64,000 nt of DNA, from assembly GCA_965212075.1 (NCBI GenBank), contig OZ243043.1, positions 1,549,015 through 1,613,014 on the forward strand, given 5' to 3'. Shown one piece after another: positions 34,731-43,025 of this stretch; within the stretch, counting starts at the first letter, position 1; each line of letters starts with the position of its first letter. Origin of the DNA: CBDBUR01 sp965212075. GTDB taxonomy: Bacteria > Pseudomonadota > Alphaproteobacteria > JAPOUT01 > G958296285. Under the pieces are notes generated by a model. The model searched no databases and was not told where the DNA came from. It saw only the letters and a list, made by a program, of their open reading frames with translations. Both the position numbers and the translations under genes were made by a program.

Positions 34731-34808
34731 GATTTTCCCCCTTTGAACTTCCCTCAAGTTTCATGAAAATTCTAACTATCAAGCCGCGAGCCTGTCAACC
34801 CCATGCGC
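34728..34808 (-). repeat. Promoter/leader cassette, copy R2
   Basis: Second copy of the cassette, here in front of the membrane-protein gene. Minus strand: TTGACA (34793-34798), 18-bp spacer, TAGAAT (34769-34774), short hairpin AACTT-GAGGG-AAGTT, AAAGGGGG, ATG at 34730. Runs of over 35 bases are identical to R1. Confidence 0.8.
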
Positions 34809-34984
34809 CGCCGCGCGGTGATCGTGTCGATGGATGTTCTCACCGCTGCCTTAAAATAATATTTTCGTGAATCAGGTCGGTTCAAAAATAAAAATTTCTA
34901 AAAACCCCAGAAATCAGCCAAAAAAACCTTATTTTTTTGCATAAAAGGTATTGAATTTTTTTTAATCATGATTAAACTTTGTTT

Positions 34985-35704
34985 ATGTTAGCTGAAAAGA
35001 AAAAAATGACCGCCAAAGAAGGCGCACCTAGGCGCGGCGCAAAATCCGCTGCCGCGCGCAAGCGGCCCCCCGAATGGGAGAAAGCCCGCCATGCGCAAAA
35101 ACAAATTAAACGCGATGCCATCCTTGATATCGCGCTCGCAGCACTCCACGAAGAAGGCTATCACGGAACCTCGCTCAGCGATATCGCGCGCAATCTCGGC
35201 ATGACCGACGCCGCACTTTATTATTATTTCAAAAATAAAGCCGATCTCGCCTCCGAATCTGTGCTCGCCAGCCATAAGCGCGTCGCGCGCTGGCTCGATG
35301 AGGCCGCGAAGCAAAAAACCGGCCTCGCGCGCATTGAAGCCTTCGTGCGCGTCGCCGCCGAGGGCATCGCGCAGCAAAAAATCTGGATCCCCGCCACCGA
35401 GCCGCAATGGATCACCGCGCCGCTCCGCGCCAATCTGCGCAAGCAAGGCCGCCTGAACCTCGAGCGCATCTCATTATTTATCAGCGAAGGCATTAAGGAT
35501 AAAAGCATCATGCTGTGCGAACCAAAAGCCACCGCTGCGATGATCGCCGGTTCGCTCTTCTTCATGCGGAGCTGGGCGCCTTTCGCGACCCTGCTCGGTG
35601 CGAAACCCGGCGGCCTCGCCGAAACGGCGGCCTATTTTGTTTCGGGCGCGCTCGCGCGCGGCAAATTGTCCGACATTGCCAGCACGCTCACCGCCGCTAA
35701 ATAA
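34985..35704 (+). CDS. TetR/AcrR-family transcriptional regulator
   Basis: 239 aa. A basic, Ala/Arg-rich lead (about 35 residues) precedes a TetR HTH: IKRDAILDIALAALHEEGYHGTSLSDIARNLGMTDAALYYYFKNKADL. The C-terminal ligand-binding domain is helical with FVRVAAEGIAQQ. Next gene, an alpha/beta hydrolase, begins 49 nt downstream in the same direction; WS/DGAT lies convergent. It may control lipid-storage genes. The upstream 34810-34984 stretch is AT-rich and noncoding. Confidence 0.92.
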   Translation: MLAEKKKMTAKEGAPRRGAKSAAARKRPPEWEKARHAQKQIKRDAILDIALAALHEEGYHGTSLSDIARNLGMTDAALYYYFKNKADLASESVLASHKRVARWLDEAAKQKTGLARIEAFVRVAAEGIAQQKIWIPATEPQWITAPLRANLRKQGRLNLERISLFISEGIKDKSIMLCEPKATAAMIAGSLFFMRSWAPFATLLGAKPGGLAETAAYFVSGALARGKLSDIASTLTAAK

Positions 35705-35753
35705 ACCTCAACACAAACCAAAAATACCAAAAATAAAAACAAAGGAGACCATC

Positions 35754-36662
35754 ATGTCAGCAACCGAAAATATCGACCCTTCTTTTGAAGACACGATTGA
35801 TAATATAGAAGACATCTCTGCCGAAACAAAAGAACGGCAAAACAAAACACAGCGGCCTTCTGCCGTGCTGATGTTCACAGAGGGTGTGCGCGCGCTGTGG
35901 GACCTCGGCGCACTCGCCCCGTCCGCCGCCGCTCTGTTGAGCAGCGCGCCGCGCGGCGACAACCATCCGGTGCTAGTCCTTCCGGGCTTCATGGCCAGCG
36001 ATAGATCAACCTATATTCTGCGCAGCTTCCTGCGCTCGCTCGGCTATAAGGTGCATGGCTGGGGGCTAGGGCGCAATCGCGGCCCGCGCGACGGCATGGT
36101 CGACAAGCTCGGGGCGCGCGTCAACGACCTCTATAACCGTTATGACCGGCAGAAAATCACGGTGATCGGCCAGAGCCTCGGTGGAATCTATGCGCGTTTC
36201 GTCGGTCATCGCGCGCCCGACAAAGTGCGCCAAGTGATTATGCTCGGCGCGCCTTTTGCCGGAATCAAACGAACCGCGCGGCCCGTGCAGGCTTTGTTTG
36301 AATGGTCATCCGGCATGACTGAGGAAAAAATCGATCCCGAGCTGCGCCGCCAATATACCGAGAACCCGTCAGTGCCATCCACGGCGATCTATTCAAAGCT
36401 GGATGGCATTACCCATTGGCGCAGCTGCATCCATAAGCTCGCCGCCGGTGAGAGCGCGGCTGACCAGCAGATTGAAAATATAGAAGTCATGAGCAGCCAT
36501 GTCGGCATGGCGGTCAATCCGACGGTGCTCTATGCGGTCGCTGACCGGCTCGCTCTTGACGAAGGTCAGTGGCGGCCTTTCGCGCAGAGCAAAGCCAATT
36601 CGCGGTTGGTCTATCCCAAGCCCGAGCCGGTCGAGCAGGTCAAAGAAAAGCGTAAGAACTGA
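35754..36662 (+). CDS. Alpha/beta hydrolase (lipase/esterase-like)
   Basis: 302 aa; ATG at 35754 with AAAGGAG. VLVLPGFMASDRSTYILRSFLRSLGYKVHGWGLGRNRGPR resembles triacylglycerol lipase-type folds; nucleophile elbow GQSLGG; His probably in SSHVGMAVNP. Cytoplasmic (no signal). Between a TetR regulator and a convergent wax ester synthase, so a role in neutral-lipid or acyl-ester turnover is plausible. Confidence 0.85.
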   Translation: MSATENIDPSFEDTIDNIEDISAETKERQNKTQRPSAVLMFTEGVRALWDLGALAPSAAALLSSAPRGDNHPVLVLPGFMASDRSTYILRSFLRSLGYKVHGWGLGRNRGPRDGMVDKLGARVNDLYNRYDRQKITVIGQSLGGIYARFVGHRAPDKVRQVIMLGAPFAGIKRTARPVQALFEWSSGMTEEKIDPELRRQYTENPSVPSTAIYSKLDGITHWRSCIHKLAAGESAADQQIENIEVMSSHVGMAVNPTVLYAVADRLALDEGQWRPFAQSKANSRLVYPKPEPVEQVKEKRKN

Positions 36663-36675
36663 AATAAAGCTGAAA

Positions 36676-38334
36676 TTAAGACAGCTTGCCGTTATTACCG
36701 CTCGCTGCCGAAATTACCGCCGCGCCGCTCTCCTCAAGACCCGAAGGTGATAGAGATATTTTTTCTTTCTCCTCGCCTTTCGCCGAATCCTTCGCCGCGC
36801 CCTTCTTCGCCGTTGATTTCTTTGCCGGTATGTTGCCCGCTTCAATCTCGCGCAGAGTGGCGATTTTGACCATATCGATGACCGTATGGGTGCGAGTTTC
36901 TTTGCCCAGCACCGCGCGATGCAACTCACGGAAAGATTTATAGAGCGCTTCGACAAAGACCGTCGGATCGGACATCATGGAGCGGCAGGCGGTGCAGGAA
37001 ATCGTGATCGCGCCCGCATAGCTCTGAATCGCGATGAGCATCCCCTGATTATGGACAAGAGGCCCTAAGCCAAAGGTCACCATTAGCCGCGAGCCGCCCA
37101 TATAAAGCGGAACCTGCGGGCCAGGCACATTGGTGATCACCAGATTGGTCGGCATCGGCGCATAGTTCGCCCAGCCGCCGCCCGATAAAGCGCGCGCGCC
37201 CAGCGAAACCATCGCGGGCAGTGCGAGACCCGACAATTCCGAAACTTCGCGCTCACCGGCGGTTTTCAGCACCTCTTTGGCCTGTGTCTGGCTTTGTGCG
37301 ACAAATTGCAGCCGCTCAACCGGATCGGCAATATGCGTGCCGATCGCCGCCGTCATGGAGCTGACCTGATTGCCCCCCGTCATCTTCTCATCCTCCGTGC
37401 GGACATTGATCGGTATCATCGCAACCATAGATTCTTGCGGCAGCTCCTTCTTGTCGAGCAGATATTGCCGCAGCGCGCCGCCGCATACCGTCAGCACGAC
37501 ATCATTGATTGTCATCTTGGCGGCGTTCTTAATGTCGCGAAAATCGTTGATGTCAAAGACGCGCGCGTCAAAAACGCGGTGCGGCGAGACCTTCGTGTTG
37601 AAGCGCGTCCGCGGCGCGGAGACCGGCATTTTCAATTTGCCCTGCAAGACGCCCTGTCCGGCGCGCAGCATGCCCGGCAGCGCTTTGGCCATCACCTGCC
37701 CCGCGCGAATCGGCGAGGTCAGGCCGTTGAAATAAGCGCGCGCCAATAATTCCGCGTTGGTTGGCTCCGACTCGCCTTTCCACTGATCGGTAGCCGTCGG
37801 CGCTTCATCGTTCGGATTCAATGTATGCATTGCCCTCGTCATCGCCGCGCCGGTCGCGCCGTCAATCGCCGCGTGGTGGATCTTCGTGAAAACGCCAAAA
37901 CAGCCCTTCGGTAAAGACGTTATATTGTCCAGACCCTCAATGATGTAGGACTCCCAGAGCGGCTTTGACATGTCTATGCCCCGCGAGTGCAGCCGCGCAA
38001 TCAAAATACATAATTGCTGCCAGTCGCCCGGCGCGGGCAGCGCGATATGGCGCATATGAAATTCTATGTTGAAATTCTCGTCCTCAACCCACCAAGGGTG
38101 ATCAATATCGCCCGGCACCCTGATCAAGCGGCGACGCATATTCGGCACCAAATGCAAAGTCTTGTTCATCTCGTGCAGAATGTCCTTATGACTCAACACA
38201 TCTTGATTCTGGTTGCGCTTGCGCTCAGCCGGAACCGTTGACGGGTCATAAAGCGATAGTCCCGCGACGTGCATATATTGGTTGCCGCTCTCCAAATAGG
38301 CGAACATGGCATCTAGTGCTGATAATTGCTGCAT
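36676..38334 (-). CDS. Wax ester synthase / diacylglycerol acyltransferase (WS/DGAT)
   Basis: 552 aa from ATG 38334 (MQQLSALDAMFAYLES) with GGGGA upstream. Catalytic HHxxxDG is seen as IHHAAIDGATG; downstream motifs NDVVLTVCGGALRQYL, VMIPINVR, and NLVITNVPGPQVPLYMGG are all characteristic. It esterifies acyl-CoA with fatty alcohol or diacylglycerol at the inner membrane to form storage lipid. A lysine/alanine-rich tail (AKKSTAKKGAAKDSAK) is added to the usual about 460-480-aa enzyme. Phasin gene lies upstream in the same direction. Confidence 0.93.
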   Translation of the reverse strand: MQQLSALDAMFAYLESGNQYMHVAGLSLYDPSTVPAERKRNQNQDVLSHKDILHEMNKTLHLVPNMRRRLIRVPGDIDHPWWVEDENFNIEFHMRHIALPAPGDWQQLCILIARLHSRGIDMSKPLWESYIIEGLDNITSLPKGCFGVFTKIHHAAIDGATGAAMTRAMHTLNPNDEAPTATDQWKGESEPTNAELLARAYFNGLTSPIRAGQVMAKALPGMLRAGQGVLQGKLKMPVSAPRTRFNTKVSPHRVFDARVFDINDFRDIKNAAKMTINDVVLTVCGGALRQYLLDKKELPQESMVAMIPINVRTEDEKMTGGNQVSSMTAAIGTHIADPVERLQFVAQSQTQAKEVLKTAGEREVSELSGLALPAMVSLGARALSGGGWANYAPMPTNLVITNVPGPQVPLYMGGSRLMVTFGLGPLVHNQGMLIAIQSYAGAITISCTACRSMMSDPTVFVEALYKSFRELHRAVLGKETRTHTVIDMVKIATLREIEAGNIPAKKSTAKKGAAKDSAKGEEKEKISLSPSGLEESGAAVISAASGNNGKLS

Positions 38335-38486
38335 CGTTCTTCCCCTATAGTCTCGTTTCTTTAAAAATCTCCTCAATAGAATGATTCTACGTAGCATTAA
38401 GATTAAAAAACAAGAGCTTATGCGAGAAAAAGTGAGAAAAAGTGCAAAAATTTTAACAAGAAAACCCCTGAAATCAGGGATTCTGA

Positions 38487-38548
38487 AAAAAACCCCTCCC
38501 CAAGCCGAAATCGTGTGATTCTCGGCCTGAGAAGGGGGAGGGAGCGGG
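38487..38548 (-). terminator. Rho-independent terminator downstream of phasin
   Basis: On the minus strand a long GC-rich stem (CCCTCCCC...GGCCGA pairing with TCGGC...GGGGAGGGG) ends in seven T. A second short stem-loop, CCCTGATTTCAGGG followed by TTTT, lies just beyond (38462-38480). The double structure separates phasin from the WS/DGAT gene. Confidence 0.8.
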
Positions 38549-38601
38549 GTCAGCGGGAGGGACTCGTCTTGTTGTTATTGGCCGCTCCCTATGACTTGCC
38601 G

Positions 38602-38952
38602 TTATGACTTGCTGCCGGGGCGCATTTTGGCCAGACGGCCAGCGACGTCTTTCTGGACGCCCGACATCACCGAGCCAATCTCGCGCGTCTGCGCCACTTG
38701 ACGCTTCACCGCATCCACAGTGAAACGGCCATAAATCGCCATTGATTCCTGTGGGTTTTTGGCATCGGCCATCTGGCGCAGGGTCGCGAAATATTCGTCC
38801 GCATTTTCCTGTGCGAAATCAATCTGCATTGCGCTGATCTCCTTCCAGCTCTTGGCCAGAGAGGAGACAAGGCCTTTCGCTGCCTGTCCGGTGGTTGCTT
38901 TGGGCGCGGCCTTTTTGGCCGCTTTTCTCTTTGTGGTCTTCTTCGGTGCCAT
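38602..38952 (-). CDS. Phasin-family granule protein
   Basis: 116 aa; SD AGGAG. N-terminal Lys/Ala-rich stretch (APKKTTKRKAAKKAAPKAT) followed by an amphipathic phasin domain (ISAMQIDFAQENADEYF, FTVDAVKRQVAQTREIGSVM). Phasins coat polyhydroxyalkanoate or lipid inclusions; here it sits beside WS/DGAT. The basic head could bind DNA or anionic surfaces, as in PhaM/PhaF-type phasins. Confidence 0.85.
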   Translation of the reverse strand: MAPKKTTKRKAAKKAAPKATTGQAAKGLVSSLAKSWKEISAMQIDFAQENADEYFATLRQMADAKNPQESMAIYGRFTVDAVKRQVAQTREIGSVMSGVQKDVAGRLAKMRPGSKS

Positions 38953-39129
38953 GATGATTTTCTCCTGAAAGTGGGGGTTTTTATGTTTCGTGATATATCC
39001 TATATGGCACTGGTTTCACATTATGTCAAGAATTTTTTTAATGGAAATTAAAAAAAATTAAGCCATGTTTTTAGCGCTTTATATCTTTCAACCATAAGCT
39101 CATCATCGCGCAAATGGGCCTTCTTTCGT

Positions 39130-40023
39130 TCATGAAACATTATCTTTGATCTTAAGCATGACGCCCGAAAAATCTAGCTGTGATAATCCCTGCGCGTCCA
39201 TCTCGGCGTAAATCGCCTCCGCATGTGTGCCGAGCGGCGTCGCCGCATCAACGCCGCCCGCCGCGCTCAGCGCTAGACGCAGGTCTTTTAACATCATCGC
39301 CGCGGTGAATCCCGCCTGATAATCCCGATTGGATGGCGCGGCTGGCACCGGACCGGGTGCCGGACAATAAGACGTCATTGACCAACATTGCCCCGATGCT
39401 TTGGACGCAATTTGATAAAACACTTCCGCTTCCAGTCCCAGCCGCTCGGCCAGATTGAACGCCTCGCACGTGCCGATCATCGAAATCGCCAGCAGCATAT
39501 TATTGGCGATCTTCGCTGCCTGACCATTGCCCGCCCGCCCGGCATGAAAAACATTCTTCCCCATCGCCGACAAAATCGCCGCCGCCTGTTCATAAGCGTC
39601 GCGCGCGCCGCCGACCATAAAGGTAAGCGTTCCCTCCTGTGCTGCCGCGACTCCGCCCGAGACCGGCGCATCAACAAATTGAAGTCCTTGCGCCTCGGCC
39701 TGCGCCGCCGCGCGGCGTGCATCTTCAACCGCAATGGTTGAGCAATCAATCAGCAAAACGTCCGATGACACCTGTTTCACCACGCCGCTCGTGCCAAAAT
39801 AGACGTCCAAAACATGCGCGCCCGCCGGCAGCATCGTGATGATCGCCTCAACGCCGGACACAAGCTCGGCGAGATCGGCGCAGGGCAGGGCACCCTGATC
39901 AGCCGCGCGCGCCACCGCTTCAGCGCTCACATCAAAGGCGCGCACCTGATGGCCCGCTTTCACCAAATTCGCGCACATGCCCGAACCCATATTGCCAAGC
40001 CCGATAAAGCCAATGTTCGCCAT
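39130..40023 (-). CDS. mmsB: 3-hydroxyisobutyrate dehydrogenase
   Basis: 297 aa; ATG at 40023 with GGAAGGAGG. NAD site GFIGLGNMGSGMCANLVKAG; DAPVSGGVAAAQEGTLTFMVGG and catalytic Lys in GNGQAAKIANNML are diagnostic. Converts 3-hydroxyisobutyrate to methylmalonate semialdehyde in valine degradation. Last gene of the operon starting with mmsA, 4 bp after the hydrolase gene. Confidence 0.95.
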   Translation of the reverse strand: MANIGFIGLGNMGSGMCANLVKAGHQVRAFDVSAEAVARAADQGALPCADLAELVSGVEAIITMLPAGAHVLDVYFGTSGVVKQVSSDVLLIDCSTIAVEDARRAAAQAEAQGLQFVDAPVSGGVAAAQEGTLTFMVGGARDAYEQAAAILSAMGKNVFHAGRAGNGQAAKIANNMLLAISMIGTCEAFNLAERLGLEAEVFYQIASKASGQCWSMTSYCPAPGPVPAAPSNRDYQAGFTAAMMLKDLRLALSAAGGVDAATPLGTHAEAIYAEMDAQGLSQLDFSGVMLKIKDNVS

Positions 40024-40027
40024 CAAT

Positions 40028-41098
40028 CTATCCTCCTTCCAAGAATGTCAATTCACCTTCATCTAAAGGCGCGAAAATCTCGCTGATCATATCATCCGAT
40101 ATTTGCGTGAGATGTTCCGGCGACCAGCGCGGCTGGTTGTCCTTATCAATCAGCAGCGCGCGCACGCCCTCGCGAAAGTTAGGATGGCGCACAAGACGAT
40201 TGGCAATGCGATATTCCATGCGCATCGTCTCGTGAAAAGATCGATGCGTAGCACCTTCCCGCAATTGACGATGCGCTACTTTCATACTCAGCGGGCAATT
40301 TTTCTTCATCAGTGCAAGCTGGCGCTGCGACCAATCCGTGCCATCCGCTTCCAGTTTTGACCAGATCTCTTCAATGATATCGCTCGTGAATATATTTCTA
40401 ATTGACGGCAGATGAGCTTGAAAGCTGGGGGCAGCCTGTGGTTGAAGCCCGTCAAGCGCTGTGATGCCCAGCGCCAAAATCTCCGCCGTCAAAGACGCAA
40501 GCTGCGCGCTTTCAATAAAATGCGTCCCGACCCCTGCGGCAAGCACGTCGAGCCCTTTGAGTCGTGTGCCGGTCAGCGCGAGCCAGCTCCCCAATCCGCC
40601 GCTGCTATCATTTTTCAGGCGCGGCAGAAACCAGCCGCCGCCGACATCGGGGAATAATCCGATGCCGGTCTCCGGCATCGCAAAGATCGTCCGCTCGGTG
40701 ATGACACGCGCGGCGCCATGAACCGATATGCCGACGCCGCCGCCCATCACGACACCATCCAGCAAAGAAACAATCGGCTTCGGATAAGAATAAATCAGCG
40801 CATTTAAGCGATATTCTGCCGCAAAGAAATTTTTCGCCGCTTGGCCGTCGCCCTCAACCGAGCGCACAAGCGCATGAACATCGCCGCCGCCACAAAAGCC
40901 GCGTGTGCCTTCTTCATGCGTAATCAAAACGGCCTCAATGTGATCATCATCGCGCCATGCCAATAAAGCTTCGGTGATTTTCCCGCACATTTCGGTGGAG
41001 AGCGCATGCAGCACTTCGGGCCGGTTGAGAATGATCCGACCGATCCGGCCTGTAGCGCTGATCACCACTTGAGGTTTGCTTGATGGAAGCGCAGTCAA
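40028..41098 (-). CDS. 3-hydroxyisobutyryl-CoA hydrolase
   Basis: 356 aa crotonase-fold enzyme of the HIBCH branch: RGFCGGGDVHAL, PKPIVSLLDGVVMGGGVGISVHG, MPETGIGLFPDVGGGWFLPRL, and an end with EGVRALLIDKDNQPRWSPEHL. The catalytic Glu in MPETGIG is kept. Starts with TTG overlapping the preceding TGA, so translation is coupled. It releases 3-hydroxyisobutyrate for MmsB. Confidence 0.92.
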   Translation of the reverse strand: MTALPSSKPQVVISATGRIGRIILNRPEVLHALSTEMCGKITEALLAWRDDDHIEAVLITHEEGTRGFCGGGDVHALVRSVEGDGQAAKNFFAAEYRLNALIYSYPKPIVSLLDGVVMGGGVGISVHGAARVITERTIFAMPETGIGLFPDVGGGWFLPRLKNDSSGGLGSWLALTGTRLKGLDVLAAGVGTHFIESAQLASLTAEILALGITALDGLQPQAAPSFQAHLPSIRNIFTSDIIEEIWSKLEADGTDWSQRQLALMKKNCPLSMKVAHRQLREGATHRSFHETMRMEYRIANRLVRHPNFREGVRALLIDKDNQPRWSPEHLTQISDDMISEIFAPLDEGELTFLEGG

Positions 41099-42255
41099 TT
41101 ACGTGTTCCGAATAAATGTCGCGCCGTGATCACGCGCATAATCTCATTGGTGCCCTCCAAAATCTGATGGACGCGCAGATCGCGCACGATGCGCTCAATC
41201 CCATATTCCGCCAGATAGCCATAGCCGCCATGAATCTGCAGCGCGTCATTGGCCACCTTGAAGCCGATATCGGTCGTAAACCTTTTGGCCATCGCGCAAA
41301 ACATCACGGCGTCAGGGTCTTCGTCATCAAATTTGCGCGCGGCCTCATAGAGCAGGCTGCGCGCCGCCTGAAGCTCGGTCGCCATGTCGGCAAACTTAAA
41401 CTGCGTCGCCTGAAATTCGGCGATGAGCTGGCCAAATTGCTTGCGCGCTTGCGCATAAACAAAGGCGCGATCAAAAGCCTCCTGCGCGCCGCCCAGCGAA
41501 CAGGCCGCAATGTTCAGCCGTCCGCCATTCAAGCCCGCCATCGCATAGTGAAATCCTTGCCCCTCCTCGCCGAGGCGGTTTTTCACAGACACGCGGCAAT
41601 CATCAAAACGAACGATCGTCGTCGGCTGAGCACGCCAGCCCATTTTCTCCTCCCGCTTGCCAAACGACAGGCCGACGCTGCCTTTTTCAACCAGAAAAGC
41701 CGAAATGCCGTCCGCGCCGTCATCGCCATCACTGCTTGTGCGCGCCATTACGAGATAGACATCGCTAAATCCGCCGCCCGAGATAAACATTTTCGCGCCG
41801 TTCAAAATATAAACATCGCCATCCCGATCGGCGCGTGTCTTCAGCGACGCAGCATCCGAGCCTGCTTCGGCTTCGGTCATGCAATAGGAAATTATCTTCT
41901 CACATGATGCTAGTTTAGGCAGCCATGTTTGCCGCAGTGCATCATCGCCGAAGCGGTCAATCATGCGCGCCGCCATATTATGTATTGACAAAAACGACGC
42001 ATGAGACACACAGCCTTTGGCCAATTGCTCAAAAATCAGCACCGCATCCAGCAGGCTCAGCCCTGAGCCGCCGACATCCTCCGCAACATAGATGCCGCCA
42101 AAACCCAGCCGCCCCAATGCCTGCAGCTTGTCGCGGTCAAGATATTCGCCGCGATCCCATTTTTGCGCATTAGGACGAAGATGATCTTTGGCAAATGAAG
42201 CCGCCATATTGATGATCGCTTTTTGCTCGCCGGTTAAGCTCATCGTGAGGCTCAT
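41095..42255 (-). CDS. Acyl-CoA dehydrogenase, probably isobutyryl-CoA dehydrogenase
   Basis: 386 aa. ACAD signatures: YCMTEAEAGSDAASLKTRA, FGGIYVAEDVGGSGLS, FGQLIAEFQATQFKFADMATELQAARSL and C-terminal YGIERIVRDLRVHQILEGTNEIMRVI. Position in an mmsA/ech/hibch/mmsB operon supports isobutyryl-CoA as substrate (to methacrylyl-CoA, FAD-dependent, electrons to ETF). ATGA overlap with ech upstream. Confidence 0.92.
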   Translation of the reverse strand: MSLTMSLTGEQKAIINMAASFAKDHLRPNAQKWDRGEYLDRDKLQALGRLGFGGIYVAEDVGGSGLSLLDAVLIFEQLAKGCVSHASFLSIHNMAARMIDRFGDDALRQTWLPKLASCEKIISYCMTEAEAGSDAASLKTRADRDGDVYILNGAKMFISGGGFSDVYLVMARTSSDGDDGADGISAFLVEKGSVGLSFGKREEKMGWRAQPTTIVRFDDCRVSVKNRLGEEGQGFHYAMAGLNGGRLNIAACSLGGAQEAFDRAFVYAQARKQFGQLIAEFQATQFKFADMATELQAARSLLYEAARKFDDEDPDAVMFCAMAKRFTTDIGFKVANDALQIHGGYGYLAEYGIERIVRDLRVHQILEGTNEIMRVITARHLFGTRN

Positions 42256-43025
42256 TGATCTTTGAAATTCGGCTTGCGCTTTTCCAAAAACGCCTGCATG
42301 CCTTCTTTTTGGTCTTGTGTGCCAAATAGGCCGTGAAATAGCCGTCGTTCAAAACGCACACCCTCACTGAGGGGCATCTCAAACGCGCGCGCGACAGCCT
42401 CCTTCGCCGCCATCAATGACGCAATAGAATAAGACGCAAGCTCTTGCGCTATGTCTTGTGCGGCCGCCATCAGATCTTTATGCGCAACAAGCCGACTGAC
42501 AAGACCGGCGCGCTCAGCTTCTTGGGCATCGATCATGCGGCCAGTTAAAATCAAATCCATCGCCCTCGCCTTGCCGATGGCGCGCGCCAGCCTCTGTGAT
42601 CCGCCCATACCCGGCATCACGCCCAGTTTGATCTCAGGCTGGCCAAACTGCGCTTTATCAGAGGCGATAATAATATCGCACATCATCGCAAGCTCGCAGC
42701 CGCCGCCCAGCGCAAAACCATTGACCGCGGCGATCAGCGGTTTGCGGCAATTTGCGATGCGATCCCAGCCAGCAAAATAATCATTGATAAACATGTCCGA
42801 AAAACTCTGCGGCGCCATTTCCTTGATGTCAGCACCGGCCGCAAAAGCGCGCCCAGCGCCGGTCAAAATACTGACGGCAATTTTGGGGGAGCGATCAATC
42901 TCCGCCATAGAGGCAGCAAGCTCGCTCATCATTTGGGCATTGAGCGCGTTGAGATCGTCAGGACGATTAAGCGTGATCAGCGCAATGCGCGCGCGTGTTT
43001 TAACTTGAATGGTTTTATGCTTCAC
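42252..43025 (-). CDS. Enoyl-CoA hydratase (methacrylyl-CoA hydration)
   Basis: 257 aa crotonase: AFAAGADIKEM (oxyanion hole), PLIAAVNGFALGGGCELAMMCD, FGQPEIKLGVMPGMGGSQRL with both catalytic Glu. GTG start in a GTGA overlap with mmsA. In this operon it should hydrate methacrylyl-CoA to 3-hydroxyisobutyryl-CoA. Confidence 0.94.
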   Translation of the reverse strand: MKHKTIQVKTRARIALITLNRPDDLNALNAQMMSELAASMAEIDRSPKIAVSILTGAGRAFAAGADIKEMAPQSFSDMFINDYFAGWDRIANCRKPLIAAVNGFALGGGCELAMMCDIIIASDKAQFGQPEIKLGVMPGMGGSQRLARAIGKARAMDLILTGRMIDAQEAERAGLVSRLVAHKDLMAAAQDIAQELASYSIASLMAAKEAVARAFEMPLSEGVRFERRLFHGLFGTQDQKEGMQAFLEKRKPNFKDQ

